Source of the DNA: Tritrichomonas musculus
Taxonomy: Eukaryota > Parabasalia > Tritrichomonadida > Tritrichomonadidae
DNA: 64,000 nt
Reading direction: 5' to 3'
Assembly (NCBI GenBank): GCA_039105265.1
Contig: JAPFFF010000012.1
Coordinates: forward strand, 1,240,001-1,304,000
The notes beneath the pieces were generated by a model, which was given only the letters and a program-made list of their open reading frames with translations, searched no databases and was not told where the DNA came from. Positions 48,525 through 58,100 of this stretch are shown here, one piece after another. The position numbers and the translations under genes were made by a program. Numbering within the stretch: the first letter of the stretch is position 1; each line of letters starts with the position of its first letter.

Positions 48525-49469
48525 TTAGAAAAAGTCTGTTGGTTGAAACATTGTTTCACCTGTGATATTTAATGATAATCTTGGGGGTTCAAAAAAGTCG
48601 ATTATGCCATCGCTGGATGAAGGGCTATCCCATTCATGCATGCCTCCTAAATCAATAGGTTCGATGGATGAAATGTCTCCAACCCAAAGAGAATCATCGA
48701 AATTTGGAAGTGGATTTACAGTTGAATATGATATATTTTGAGGATGAAAGACTGAAAAATCTATTTGATTAAGTTGTGTAATTTGGGTTATTTTAGAAAT
48801 ATTTAACGGAAAATTTAATGTTAAATTTAATTTTTTCCGTAATTCATTTTCTTTGTTTTGATCATGATTTTGATTTTTATTTTGATTATGATTTTGATTT
48901 TGATTTGAATTATTTGAATGTTGAATTTGAACTAAATTAAGGTCACTATCATAAATTTCTGGTATTTTTGCATCCGGAAATGATGATACAATAGCAAACA
49001 TTGCGCTATCAGACACGCAACGGACTGTCCATTGTCTTAAATTATTAACATCATCAACGAGAGAATGCATGACTGCAAGCACGCAGTTTCTCGCTTTCGT
49101 TTTGGTTTTGAGTGCAACGTATCCCATCTGCTGGATACTACCATTTATTGACGATTTGCAGCGTCCTAAAAAGTATTTTAGGAGTCTTGTGTTAATACAA
49201 ATGTACCTACCAGCAAAACAAACGCCGCATATGATGCTACGTTCCTCTTTCCCTGTTTGGCGACGTTCTATGTAACTCCGAGCCGTTAAAAGTTCATTGT
49301 GGAAGCTAGCAACCCTACTGTCTTTTCCAGACGATCTTTGTTGTTGATGAAATTTTACGCGAAGCCTTAGGTATTCGATTTGATCATCTTGAGACAGCTT
49401 ATTCCAAATATGAGCTGGAATGCATGAATCTATGGCACCGGAGGTCTCTGTCACGCTGCAAAGTGACAT
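48525..49469 (-). CDS. Initiator-binding-domain (IBD) transcription factor, IBP39-like
   Basis: 314 residues. Residues 20-165 match the initiator binding domain of T. vaginalis IBP39, a winged-helix fold that recognises the Inr: IPAHIWNKLSQDDQIEYLRL, then ICGVCFAGRYICINTRLLKYF, CKSSINGSIQQMGY (recognition-helix region), and the closing VDDVNNLRQWTVR. The middle is an Asn/Gln repeat (about 193-212). The C terminus is acidic with Trp and Phe (SLWVGDISSIEPIDLGG; IIDFFEPP), different from the CTD-binding domain of IBP39 as far as I can tell. The family is known only from parabasalids and is the best taxonomic marker in the window. Likely role: selecting RNA polymerase II start sites or gene-specific regulation. 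On the coding strand GCCTTTG, like the M5 promoter motif, lies just before the ATG. Confidence 0.92.
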   Translation of the reverse strand: MSLCSVTETSGAIDSCIPAHIWNKLSQDDQIEYLRLRVKFHQQQRSSGKDSRVASFHNELLTARSYIERRQTGKEERSIICGVCFAGRYICINTRLLKYFLGRCKSSINGSIQQMGYVALKTKTKARNCVLAVMHSLVDDVNNLRQWTVRCVSDSAMFAIVSSFPDAKIPEIYDSDLNLVQIQHSNNSNQNQNHNQNKNQNHDQNKENELRKKLNLTLNFPLNISKITQITQLNQIDFSVFHPQNISYSTVNPLPNFDDSLWVGDISSIEPIDLGGMHEWDSPSSSDGIIDFFEPPRLSLNITGETMFQPTDFF

Positions 49470-49858
49470 TCAAACAAAGGCATTTTCAATAGTATTCAAA
49501 TATTATAAATTGAAATAAAAATTTTAATATTCTGTTAAAATGGAAAGTCATATCACAAAAAAAAAATTCAAAGAATAGTAACTATCGTTTAAATTCGATA
49601 ATGAATTTTAATAATGAATTATTTTTGAATATAAGAATAGATGAGTTCTCTTTATAATATTTTTTTCTCAAATAGATTTTCAATAAAATAAAACAACCGC
49701 TTTTGTTCATTTTGAAATAATTATTTCTATGGAATTTCACAAATGTAGATTTTGTTTTCTGCTTAATTAATGGGTTTAATAGAATTTTTTTTCAATGCAT
49801 TTCTATTAATATGTTAAATAAACAAAGTTTTTCAATCAAAAGCAATCACATTTCAAAA
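49470..49858. other. Divergent promoter spacer
   Basis: About 390 bp of AT-rich sequence between the divergent IBD-factor and transporter genes. Apart from the initiator candidate at 49846 nothing is recognisable. Confidence 0.6.
49846..49854 (+). promoter_or_regulatory. Candidate initiator (Inr), TCACATTTC
   Basis: TCACATTTC ends 4 bp before the ATG at 49859 and fits TCA-Y-W-Y-Y. Its position favours 49859 over the upstream ATG at 49811 as the true start of the transporter. Confidence 0.4.
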
Positions 49859-51238
49859 ATGGTTGATTCAGATAATGAAATCGACAATAAAGAAGAATCA
49901 TCTCAGCAGCAAGCCGATCTCTCTATTGGTTCGAATTCATCAAACTCTCTAAATCCAGGAGTATCATTAGAAGAAAGAAGCAAAGAAGAAAAATATATTG
50001 ACGACGAAGAAGATTCAACATTCAGCCCACTCAGAGTTCGTCGATTTGCAACAGTTATGAATTTACTTAACTCACTTTTGGGAGCAGGGGTTTTATCTGT
50101 TCCATCCTCTTTTTCGAATGTTGGTTTAATACCTTCAATTATTTTATTATTTCTCATTGCACTATTATCATACATTGCAACAGCGTTAATTTTTAAGCTG
50201 CAACTTGAAACAAAAACGGCTGGATTTGATGAGCTTGCATTTGCAATTGGTGGAAAAGTTTGGCAAGTTATTCTTTCTATTTTAACATTAATTTTCCTTG
50301 TTGCTGCTCTTCTTGCTTATTTGATTCTTGGAGGTGATATGCTAACTTCTTGGTTTGCTCTTGTTGATTGGGATATGGAAAAGCTTTGGCCGCGTGCAGG
50401 TATGATTCTTATATACTCTCTGGTTCTCCCTATTGCACTTTCAATTCCACGATCTATTAGAGTTTTATCTTACTTTTCAACAGCAACAGTTTTCTTCATT
50501 TTATTATTTGTCATTTCAATGGTTGTTAAAGCAATAATTCATTTTCCTAAGTATGGCGTCTCCAAATCAGTCACATATGGTCGATTTGATATGAAGGTTT
50601 TTCAAGCCATTTCGGTTTATGGTCTAGCATTTTCACTTCCTATTGTTTCTTTACCAATAGTCAATAATTATCGTCACAATGTACGAAAGAGGAAGATTGT
50701 CGGTTTAGCTGCAACAGCACTTTGCTTTGTTTTAATTGTTATTCCATCTGTCGTTGGTTACTTAATGTTTGGTGAAGAAACTGATGGAAATGTCTTAAAG
50801 AATTTTGATGATAGTGATATTTTGATGACAATTGTTCGAATTGGTTTCTTCTTTGTGGTATCATTCTCTTATCCTATTGTTGCACAGCCTGTCATGGGAT
50901 CGTGGTCTCAAATAATCTATAAAGAAAATGATGCATCCACATTACCTACTAAAAAGAGAGTAGTTGTCCAAATTATTACGCACGTCATTCCAGTAATTAT
51001 TGCCATGTTTCTACCCGAAGCCAAGCCGATTCTTGCTGTGGGTGGTGCAATTGGCGGATGCTTGGTGGACTTTTCATATCCGCCACTTTTATGGTTCCTT
51101 TACTATAGGCCTCCATATGTTTCGGCTACTTTTGCTGGTATTGTTTTGTTTATAATTTTTGGATTGGTCACGGGAGTCATTTCAACTTATCAATCAGTTT
51201 TGGATGTCATTGATTCATTCAAAACTGTCAAATCATAG
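49859..51238 (+). CDS. AAAP-family amino acid transporter
   Basis: 459 residues from the ATG at 49859 (MVDSDNEIDNKEESSQ); the frame is open to an ATG at 49811, adding 16 residues. A hydrophilic acidic N terminus of about 60 residues leads into TM1 with the family signature (MNLLNSLLGAGVLSVPSSF). About ten more membrane segments follow, including GFDELAFAIGGKVWQVILSIL, VFQAISVYGLAFSLPIVSLPI and IGFFFVVSFSYPIVAQPV. This is the SLC38/AVT type of proton- or sodium-coupled amino acid transporter, which parasites use for uptake or for vacuolar exchange. Substrate and membrane cannot be read from the sequence. A full-length, intact gene. Confidence 0.93.
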   Translation: MVDSDNEIDNKEESSQQQADLSIGSNSSNSLNPGVSLEERSKEEKYIDDEEDSTFSPLRVRRFATVMNLLNSLLGAGVLSVPSSFSNVGLIPSIILLFLIALLSYIATALIFKLQLETKTAGFDELAFAIGGKVWQVILSILTLIFLVAALLAYLILGGDMLTSWFALVDWDMEKLWPRAGMILIYSLVLPIALSIPRSIRVLSYFSTATVFFILLFVISMVVKAIIHFPKYGVSKSVTYGRFDMKVFQAISVYGLAFSLPIVSLPIVNNYRHNVRKRKIVGLAATALCFVLIVIPSVVGYLMFGEETDGNVLKNFDDSDILMTIVRIGFFFVVSFSYPIVAQPVMGSWSQIIYKENDASTLPTKKRVVVQIITHVIPVIIAMFLPEAKPILAVGGAIGGCLVDFSYPPLLWFLYYRPPYVSATFAGIVLFIIFGLVTGVISTYQSVLDVIDSFKTVKS

Positions 51239-51793
51239 AAATGGATTTATCCATTTCATATAATTTGCATTTATATCATGCAGACTTTAACGTTAAAAAA
51301 AATTAATATTATATAAACTAAAGTAGCAATTGTTGATATGAATGATTTTTGTTCTTGGCCTGTTTTTTTATTTTTTTGAAAAAGTTAATCTCATACAATA
51401 AGAAAAAATAATGATTAACTCTCAAGTTATTAGAAATAATTTCAAATATTAATTATTTTTATTTTACAAATATATAAATATAATAATTTTATTCAATATT
51501 GGAAGGTTTTATTTTGTTATAACTAAGATATTTATGAAATTAAGAATTGTATGATTTATGGATTTTCATAGTATCTTCAAACCAAATTCTTAATAAATAT
51601 TAGTATCTTCAAAAAAAAATTCGAAATATAGAATCTTTACTAAAATAGTATATTTATTTTATTTTTAAAACTGTTTAAAGATGTTTTCATTATGTTCTTC
51701 TCTTCATTAACGTAGAAAATAGATAATATACATTTCATCGTTTTCCTACAAGATGTTAGCTTTCAAAAAGTTTCTCATATATAGTCACCCCAA

Positions 51794-51898
51794 TAAGTTT
51801 TGATAGGAAACAAATTCAAAAAGGGTTTATTACACTTTTATTCCAAGAAAAAGTTGTTTTTCTTTTTTTAAAAAGTTACGGTTTCTATCAAAACTTTA
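51794..51898. mobile_element. 105-bp TA-flanked inverted-repeat element, family F
   Basis: taAGTTTTGATAGGAAAC at the left and GTTTCTATCAAAACTTta at the right form 16-bp inverted ends (one mismatch) directly bounded by TA. The interior is AT-rich and non-coding. A small MITE or a solo hairpin. Confidence 0.6.
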
Positions 51899-52014
51899 TG
51901 GCAGCTAAAAGGAGATATCTTAATAAAATTTGACCTTAAATTGGCCTTAAATTGACCTTTTAAAATAAGCCAAATTTTATTAAAATGCTTCTTCATAGTT
52001 TCCATAAAGTAAGA
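51893..52014. repeat. Imperfect inverted repeat with inner short tandem
   Basis: actttatgg and ttaataaaatttgacctt on the left are inverted on the right (aagccaaattttattaaaa; ccataaagt). The centre contains tandem copies of an 11-mer (ccttaaattgg/ccttaaattga). It overlaps the right end of the 105-bp element. Confidence 0.55.
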
Positions 52015-53601
52015 GGTATTCATGTAGAGAATTCGTCGATAAAATTTTAAATAAAACATTTTATATTTTTTGATATTTTATAATTTGATTATATAATGAT
52101 TTGTATAATTCTTTGAGCCTCCATTTTCAAGATATGAATTTAATATATTTTTGTGAGTATAAATAACTTTACTTCTGAATTTTTATAATTTCAATAGAAA
52201 TATAAAAATATAATTATTTATTAATAAATATGCATTATATGTGATTATTAATATTCAAATTAGTTAATACATATATTATTAGTTTATATTTAAAATTAAT
52301 TTGTATTTTTAACTTTTATAATTAAGAAATATATAGATTAGATATAATTATTTTTCAATATTTTAGGAACGATCATTTTATACAAATTAATAAATAATCA
52401 ATTGAATTTATAATCATCTTTTTTTTGAAAAAATATTTATTCTCTCAATATTTTATTACAATTTAATTAATAAACATAGAAACTTTTCAGATGAATTGAA
52501 TTAAATTATCGTAAAAAATTATAATTTTATAACTAATATTTTGCATTTTATAATTAATGAACTATGATTTTTTTTATTTTTTATTATTATTCAATGTAAT
52601 TAAATTATTGTTATCAAAGTTAATTCAAGAGAACATAAATATTTAAAAAAAGTTTTTCTCATTTTTTTGATTTTGGCATTTTGCACCAATAAAATTAATA
52701 ATATAAAGTAAAATCAACATTTCTCAAAAATGAGCGCATAGCCAATATATTCCATTCTCAACTGAATAATTCAGATTAAGCCAAAACATATACATAAAAT
52801 ATATAAAAATTTAACGAGCGAATTTTTAAATATTCTACTTTTTTGCAAAAAAATTCATTTTCAAATTTTAAAATCTTCATTATTTTTACATATAAAACAA
52901 AGAACAAAATTTTAAGTCTCACAATAAATTATAGTACTAATAAATTACCTTTATTATTTTAAATATCTGGCATATATTTTAAATTGAGTAAAAATATCAA
53001 GATATTAGGAAAAAAATTTTTAACATTATTTTTTCAAAAAATCATGCTTAATACAATCTCCACAGGTAAGAAATTTGTTTCTCTTAATCTGAGTCTTCAA
53101 AACTTTAAATTGGCTGAAAAAATGCAATTATAAAAATTATCAAAGACGTTAAGTCACCTCACATGAATACCTCTATAAAGTATGATTTACTGTTTGTAGC
53201 CTTTCTATAATTATAAATACTTATTAGAATAACAGCATATAAGATAAAATCCTTGAAAATTTATGTTATGGGCTATATTTCATACGTTCTTAATGCTATC
53301 TGCCTTATATATTTTTGATTTTTTTTTCTGAGTAATTTTTTTTTTATTCAAAATTTTTTATTTTCTGAATTTTTTCAAATTTGTTTATCTTATTTTTTTC
53401 TTGTGATCATGAGTTTAAAAAATATATTTATAATATATACTGCAAAAAAATTCATAATTATTTGTAATTATAAATTGTAACTTCATTATTCCTGATATAT
53501 AAATTGTTCAAAATTGAGAATATTATTTATATTATTTTTTCAAAGTTTAAACAGACAAGTTCATTTAAAATCTATATCAAAATTTTTTGGGAAGACTATT
53601 C

Positions 53602-53995
53602 TACAGCAAGGTTGTAAAATTCAAAAACGTCTCAAAAGAGGAAAATCTACTTTTTCATAGAAAACGATTAAAATGAATTTAAAATAAAAGTCAAAATAAC
53701 GAATTTAATTCAAATTTGGATTTTCCTTTATAGCGTTGCAAAAATGAAAAATCCACTTTTTGAATGATGCTCATTTTTTCATATAGAGATAGGAAAGCAC
53801 TATTTGATGAATATAATGTCGCAAACAGTTGTGTGATAAACTTAATCATGGAAATATTATTTCTTAAAATGGTAGGTTTAAACAAGATTTTCTCTCTATT
53901 TCTTTATTTCTTTCATTTTTATTAATGAAAATTTTTTTCTCAAAAAGTCGATTTTCCTATTTTGAAACGTTTTCCAATTTTGAAACCTTACTGTA
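53602..53995. mobile_element. 394-bp TA-flanked element with ~60-bp terminal inverted repeats, family B
   Basis: Left end taCAGCAAGGTTGTAAAATT; right end in reverse complement taCAGTAAGGTTTCAAAATT. The match continues through aaacgt-tcaaaa-aggaaaat-gactttt for about 60 bp, and both ends sit on TA. The interior (about 270 bp) has no transposase. This is the clearest MITE structure in the window; Tc1/mariner-type mobilisation is inferred from the TA target. Confidence 0.8.
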
Positions 53996-54140
53996 AACTT
54001 AAAATCAAATGGCAGACGGTAGTTTTTTCTCTCAATTTTAATTGACAAAAAAAATATGTTTCAATTAATATTTGATTTTAAATTTTCACACAAAAATTTA
54101 TTCATCTAAACAATTTGAATGATTAAAAATTTTATAGAAA

Positions 54141-54345
54141 AACATGATCATAAACCAGGCATTACACTTTTTAGCCATGATCAATTAATCTAAGTTCTAC
54201 AAGCCAACACAAAAGATTGCCCAGTCGAGTTTTATGCAAAATGACGTATTATTATAGAAGAAGATATTATTTAATTTTGTCAACCAGATAAGAAACAAAT
54301 AGGAAAGGATGTAATGACTTTTCGACCAAAGAACTGCAGTTTGTA
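54141..54345 (+). pseudogene. Decayed coding relic of unknown family
   Basis: One frame reads like protein over about 65 codons, with segments such as KHDHKPGITLFSHDQLI, VLQANTKDCPVEFYAK and FCQPDKKQIGKDVMTFRPKN, but it is broken several times. Codon use here is less A/T-biased than in the surrounding spacer. I cannot assign the family; it may be the remnant of a mobile element or of a lost gene. Confidence 0.35.
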
Positions 54346-54449
54346 TTAGAAATCATGAAGCTTATCTGAGAAAAAAAGAGATTTTTTATTTTTCGAAGAT
54401 TTATAATTGTTAACTTTTTGAATAAAAATATTTTAATTTTTTCACTTTT

Positions 54450-54585
54450 TGAAGCAGATCAAAAATCGGACGATTTTTCAATGTAAAAGTGTGAATTTTG
54501 AATTAAAATTTTTGAGTTTTTTCTTTATTTTTAAAATTTTATATTCAAATTTATTCAATTCACCGTCCGACTTTTGACTTCCAGT
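54450..54585. repeat. Imperfect inverted repeat around TCGGACG
   Basis: gaagcagatcaaaaatcggacg (54456-54477) is inverted at about 54562-54583 (ccgtccgacttttgacttcc). The right arm, attcaccgtccgactttt, also resembles the ends of the GC-rich nested repeat at 59757-60098. Confidence 0.5.
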
Positions 54586-54659
54586 TTATTTGAAAAAAAA
54601 TATTTGAATCGAGTTTTTAATCAAAGTAGCTAATATTAGATGAACATTTTTCTCTCTTG

Positions 54660-54780
54660 AGGTCTAGGATTAAATTGGTTGTCATTTTAGGTTGGAAAGT
54701 ATCAATTCAAAACATCAAATTTTCTTTCAAAAAGATCAGATGCCAAAAAGTGGTCATTGACCATTTATGTGCATAAAAAG
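54660..54780. repeat. Diverged copy of element A interior (opposite orientation)
   Basis: gtcattttaggttggaaa and gatgccaaaaagtggtcatt here match, in reverse complement, the interior of the element at 47847-48460 (tttccaacctaaaatgac and aaccactttttggca) with the same order and similar spacing. An old, second member of the same repeat family, apparently without clear ends. Confidence 0.65.
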
Positions 54781-55196
54781 AATAATTCTATTATTAATAT
54801 TTATGCATAATCCTACAAAATTCATAAACTTTTTTCTCAAAAAAATGGATTGGAAAAAAATATAATATAATTTTTCTTTTTTCTTTTTCGCAATTCCAAA
54901 ATAATATGGATTTATTGAAACTGCTTTAGAAGTAAGCTTTAATTAAAGTAATCATCATTTTATATTTTCATTTTATTTTCATATATTTTAATTTTAAAAA
55001 AAAACATAAAATTCTGAAAAGTATTCAAAAAAGTTAATATATTTTTAAAAGTATTCGTCGATATCAAAATGCAATAAAAATTCCAAAAAAGTAAGTTGAA
55101 ATGAATATGCAAATTTATTTATTTAATAATATATAAACAAAAACAAAAACAAAATGAAATAAGAACTAAAATCGAAGGGGAAAAATACAAATCACA

Positions 55197-58100
55197 TTAA
55201 GTTATCACAATGTGCAATATTTCTTGCATTAGCAACCTAAGTTCAGGAGATTTTGTTTCACCTAATTTGATGATTAAATCAAGTAAAGATATCAAGTGGC
55301 CATTGGTGCCTTTCACTCTAAAAATATCTTCATCGGCTTTTAATTCTTTTAATCCATTAAATAGATCAATTAAGCCTTGATATTGCTGCTTTCTAAGGAT
55401 AGATTCAAGAGCCTTTTCTTCACCAATCAAAAGGTCAACGACATTGGTCATTGCCTTTTTAACCATATCTTTTGTTTTCTCAAAGAAAATCCTATCTTTT
55501 TCTTTCTCTGATTCATTCACAATATTTCTTTCTTTCCAACAAAATTTCTCGAAATAAAGTTTAAACAAAATTGGTGAATCTGTTCCTAGTGAGAGAAATA
55601 TTGGGAAAATGTCAGGATGAATTAAATTCATTTTTCTGCCCATTAAATTAACTAGAATTGGTCTGAATTCAGCATTTCTTCTTCCAATTTCAACTAGTCT
55701 GCAAACAGTATCTCTATCAATAAGAAGAATATCAAGTGAAATTTGAGAACCAAGGATTTTTTTGAAGCATGATGAGCAATCAGGATTTGAAAGCATCTTT
55801 TGCAAAAGAGGAAGAATCTTTATTAAGCAATGTGCACGACCTTTTTCATCGAAATCTTTCACAAATAAAGAAGAAAGGATTTCGAAGCATTTATCAGTCA
55901 ATGGTTGGCATCTAATACCAATCAATTCCATATTAAGAGCAATTAGCTTCATGACTCTTTCCTCGCTCAAATTTGTCAAATTAGATTGGACATTTAATGC
56001 AGCATGTGTTGATACATGAAGATACGATTTATCAACTTGAAAAGTACAGAACAATTTGATGATTTGAATCCATTCGTTGAATTCTTCATCATCAACCGTT
56101 GATGCAATTTTTGGTAATATGTCAGTTACAACAGAAACAGCTCCTTGAAGGTCACTCTTTGTTGGATTCGAGACGTATTTTTCAACTGTCCGTCTAAAAG
56201 ACGCAGTAACTTTTTTGGATAATTCTTCGTCATCAAAGAAAAAGAATGGAATATAACATCGTGTTGCTTCTCCAGCTTTGATTCCACTTTCGAATTTCAG
56301 TGCAATTGATTCAATAGCATCAACAAGTGCAGATACAACTGCTTGACAATCGCCAAGACTTCTGAGACATTGTGTAACCCCTTGAATGGCCAGAAGGGAT
56401 GATTCACTTTCAGAAATGACTGATACTAATGGAGATATGACATTATCCAGAACGTAGTGTCGAAGATCAGTTGAAAATTGGCCATAAAATGTATTAACAA
56501 GTGAGAAAAACGTCTGTAATGACGAATCGCTTACATTCTGTCTTTTATCGCAAAAACTGTTTTGAAGAGTCTTAAACAAAGCTTTCCAACATTCATCTTT
56601 TTCATGATTATTAAAAATGGTTGGTTTTTCAATATCAATGGGCTTTTTATCTGCAGAAAAGCTAGGAATTTCAACACTGTTTAAATTTCTAGATGGGTTT
56701 TCTGACTGATTAGCAGTAACTTCTAACCTATCGCCAATTTGGCTATCAATACCATCATTGGAGTCGTAGTTTTGATTGTTATTATTAATGATGCCTTTAT
56801 TATTATTTTCATTGATATTTTTATCATTAATATTTTTCATATCTGTAGTGGATGTATTTGCATTATTCGCCCTATTGCTCTCATTATTTTCATCTCTGGA
56901 GCTAAGATCATTTTCTTTATCGTTTTTAAGTGTTGGAGATGATACAACAGATAATGAGGAGCCTACGTTCCAAAGAAGCCCAATTGTACCTAAGGCAATA
57001 TTGATGTCTTCAGTTTGATTAATATAAGCAGCAATAGTAGAGAGGCATACTTCAATATCAGTATTCCTTAAGTACATTAAACAATCACTGCATATGAATG
57101 TGAGAACTCTGAATCCGTTCTGAATATTCTCTGAGTAAGGTGTAGCCCAAACAACTTTGAGGATAGTCAAGACCATTGGCCAACCTTCTCTGATGCTTAT
57201 TGCGGTTCCACCAGCAAGGAAAGAGAGAAGGCCACTAAAAGCAGCAATTGAAACATCTCTATGATTTGAGTTTGCTGCTTGGAAGATATAGTCAAATATA
57301 CGCTGCCTGACTTTTTGAGAAGAATTTTTTGAACTAATTACATATTTTGAAATCTCAAACAAAGTCGTTGTTGCCTGGGTTCTGTATTCAGGTGATTCAC
57401 ATTGTAGAAAACTTTCTAAGTGATCAAAAAAGGTTTTTTCAACCCAGAGCATTGAGTTTACATCTCTTTTATTTTGACTAACTTTGTTCACATCAGAAAT
57501 TGATAGTGATTTTATACCTCCTTTAATTTGAGAAGCTTTGTTCGCATCATTATTTGATATCAATTTCATATTCTCCTTATTTTGACTATCTTTGTTTGCA
57601 TCAGAATTTGACCTTTGTTTTGAATTTGATATCATTGGAGCTGATTGACGAGTTGAAATATTTATGCCGAAAATATAAGCAAGCGATTTAAAAGGCCAAA
57701 AGTTTGGAACGGTTCCTTTTCTATCAATAAAGCCTTTCAATTCTTCTTCGCTCAATTTTAATATGACTTTGAAAAGAATAACGAACATTTCATCGTTTAA
57801 TTCAGCTGAAAACGATAAAAGTGATGGCTGGATCAATTTTAACGCTTGTGTATCAGCAGCAGATCGTTTATGAGAAGCTGTATGATAACATTTTGAAAAA
57901 GTTTCGAAAATCAATGGCCAAAATGTTACAAGTTGACTTTTCATTTGCTGTAATAAACGAATGATAGAATGTAATGCGATTACTCCTTTTGCAACCAAGG
58001 GAAATGCCGCTGAAGTTGGTACAGCAAATCCGCAAAGAGTTGAAAATATCCTATGCGCAGGATCGATATGCTTTTGACGAATTGAATATCTGACGCATTG

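Larger units (their letters stand above)
51239..55196. other. 4-kb gene-free region with MITE-like elements and relics
   Basis: Very AT-rich. Contains the TA-flanked elements at 51794-51898 and 53602-53995, an inverted repeat at 51893-52014, a decayed coding relic (54141-54345), an imperfect inverted repeat (54450-54585) and a diverged stretch related to element A (54660-54780). No intact gene is seen on either strand. Confidence 0.7.
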
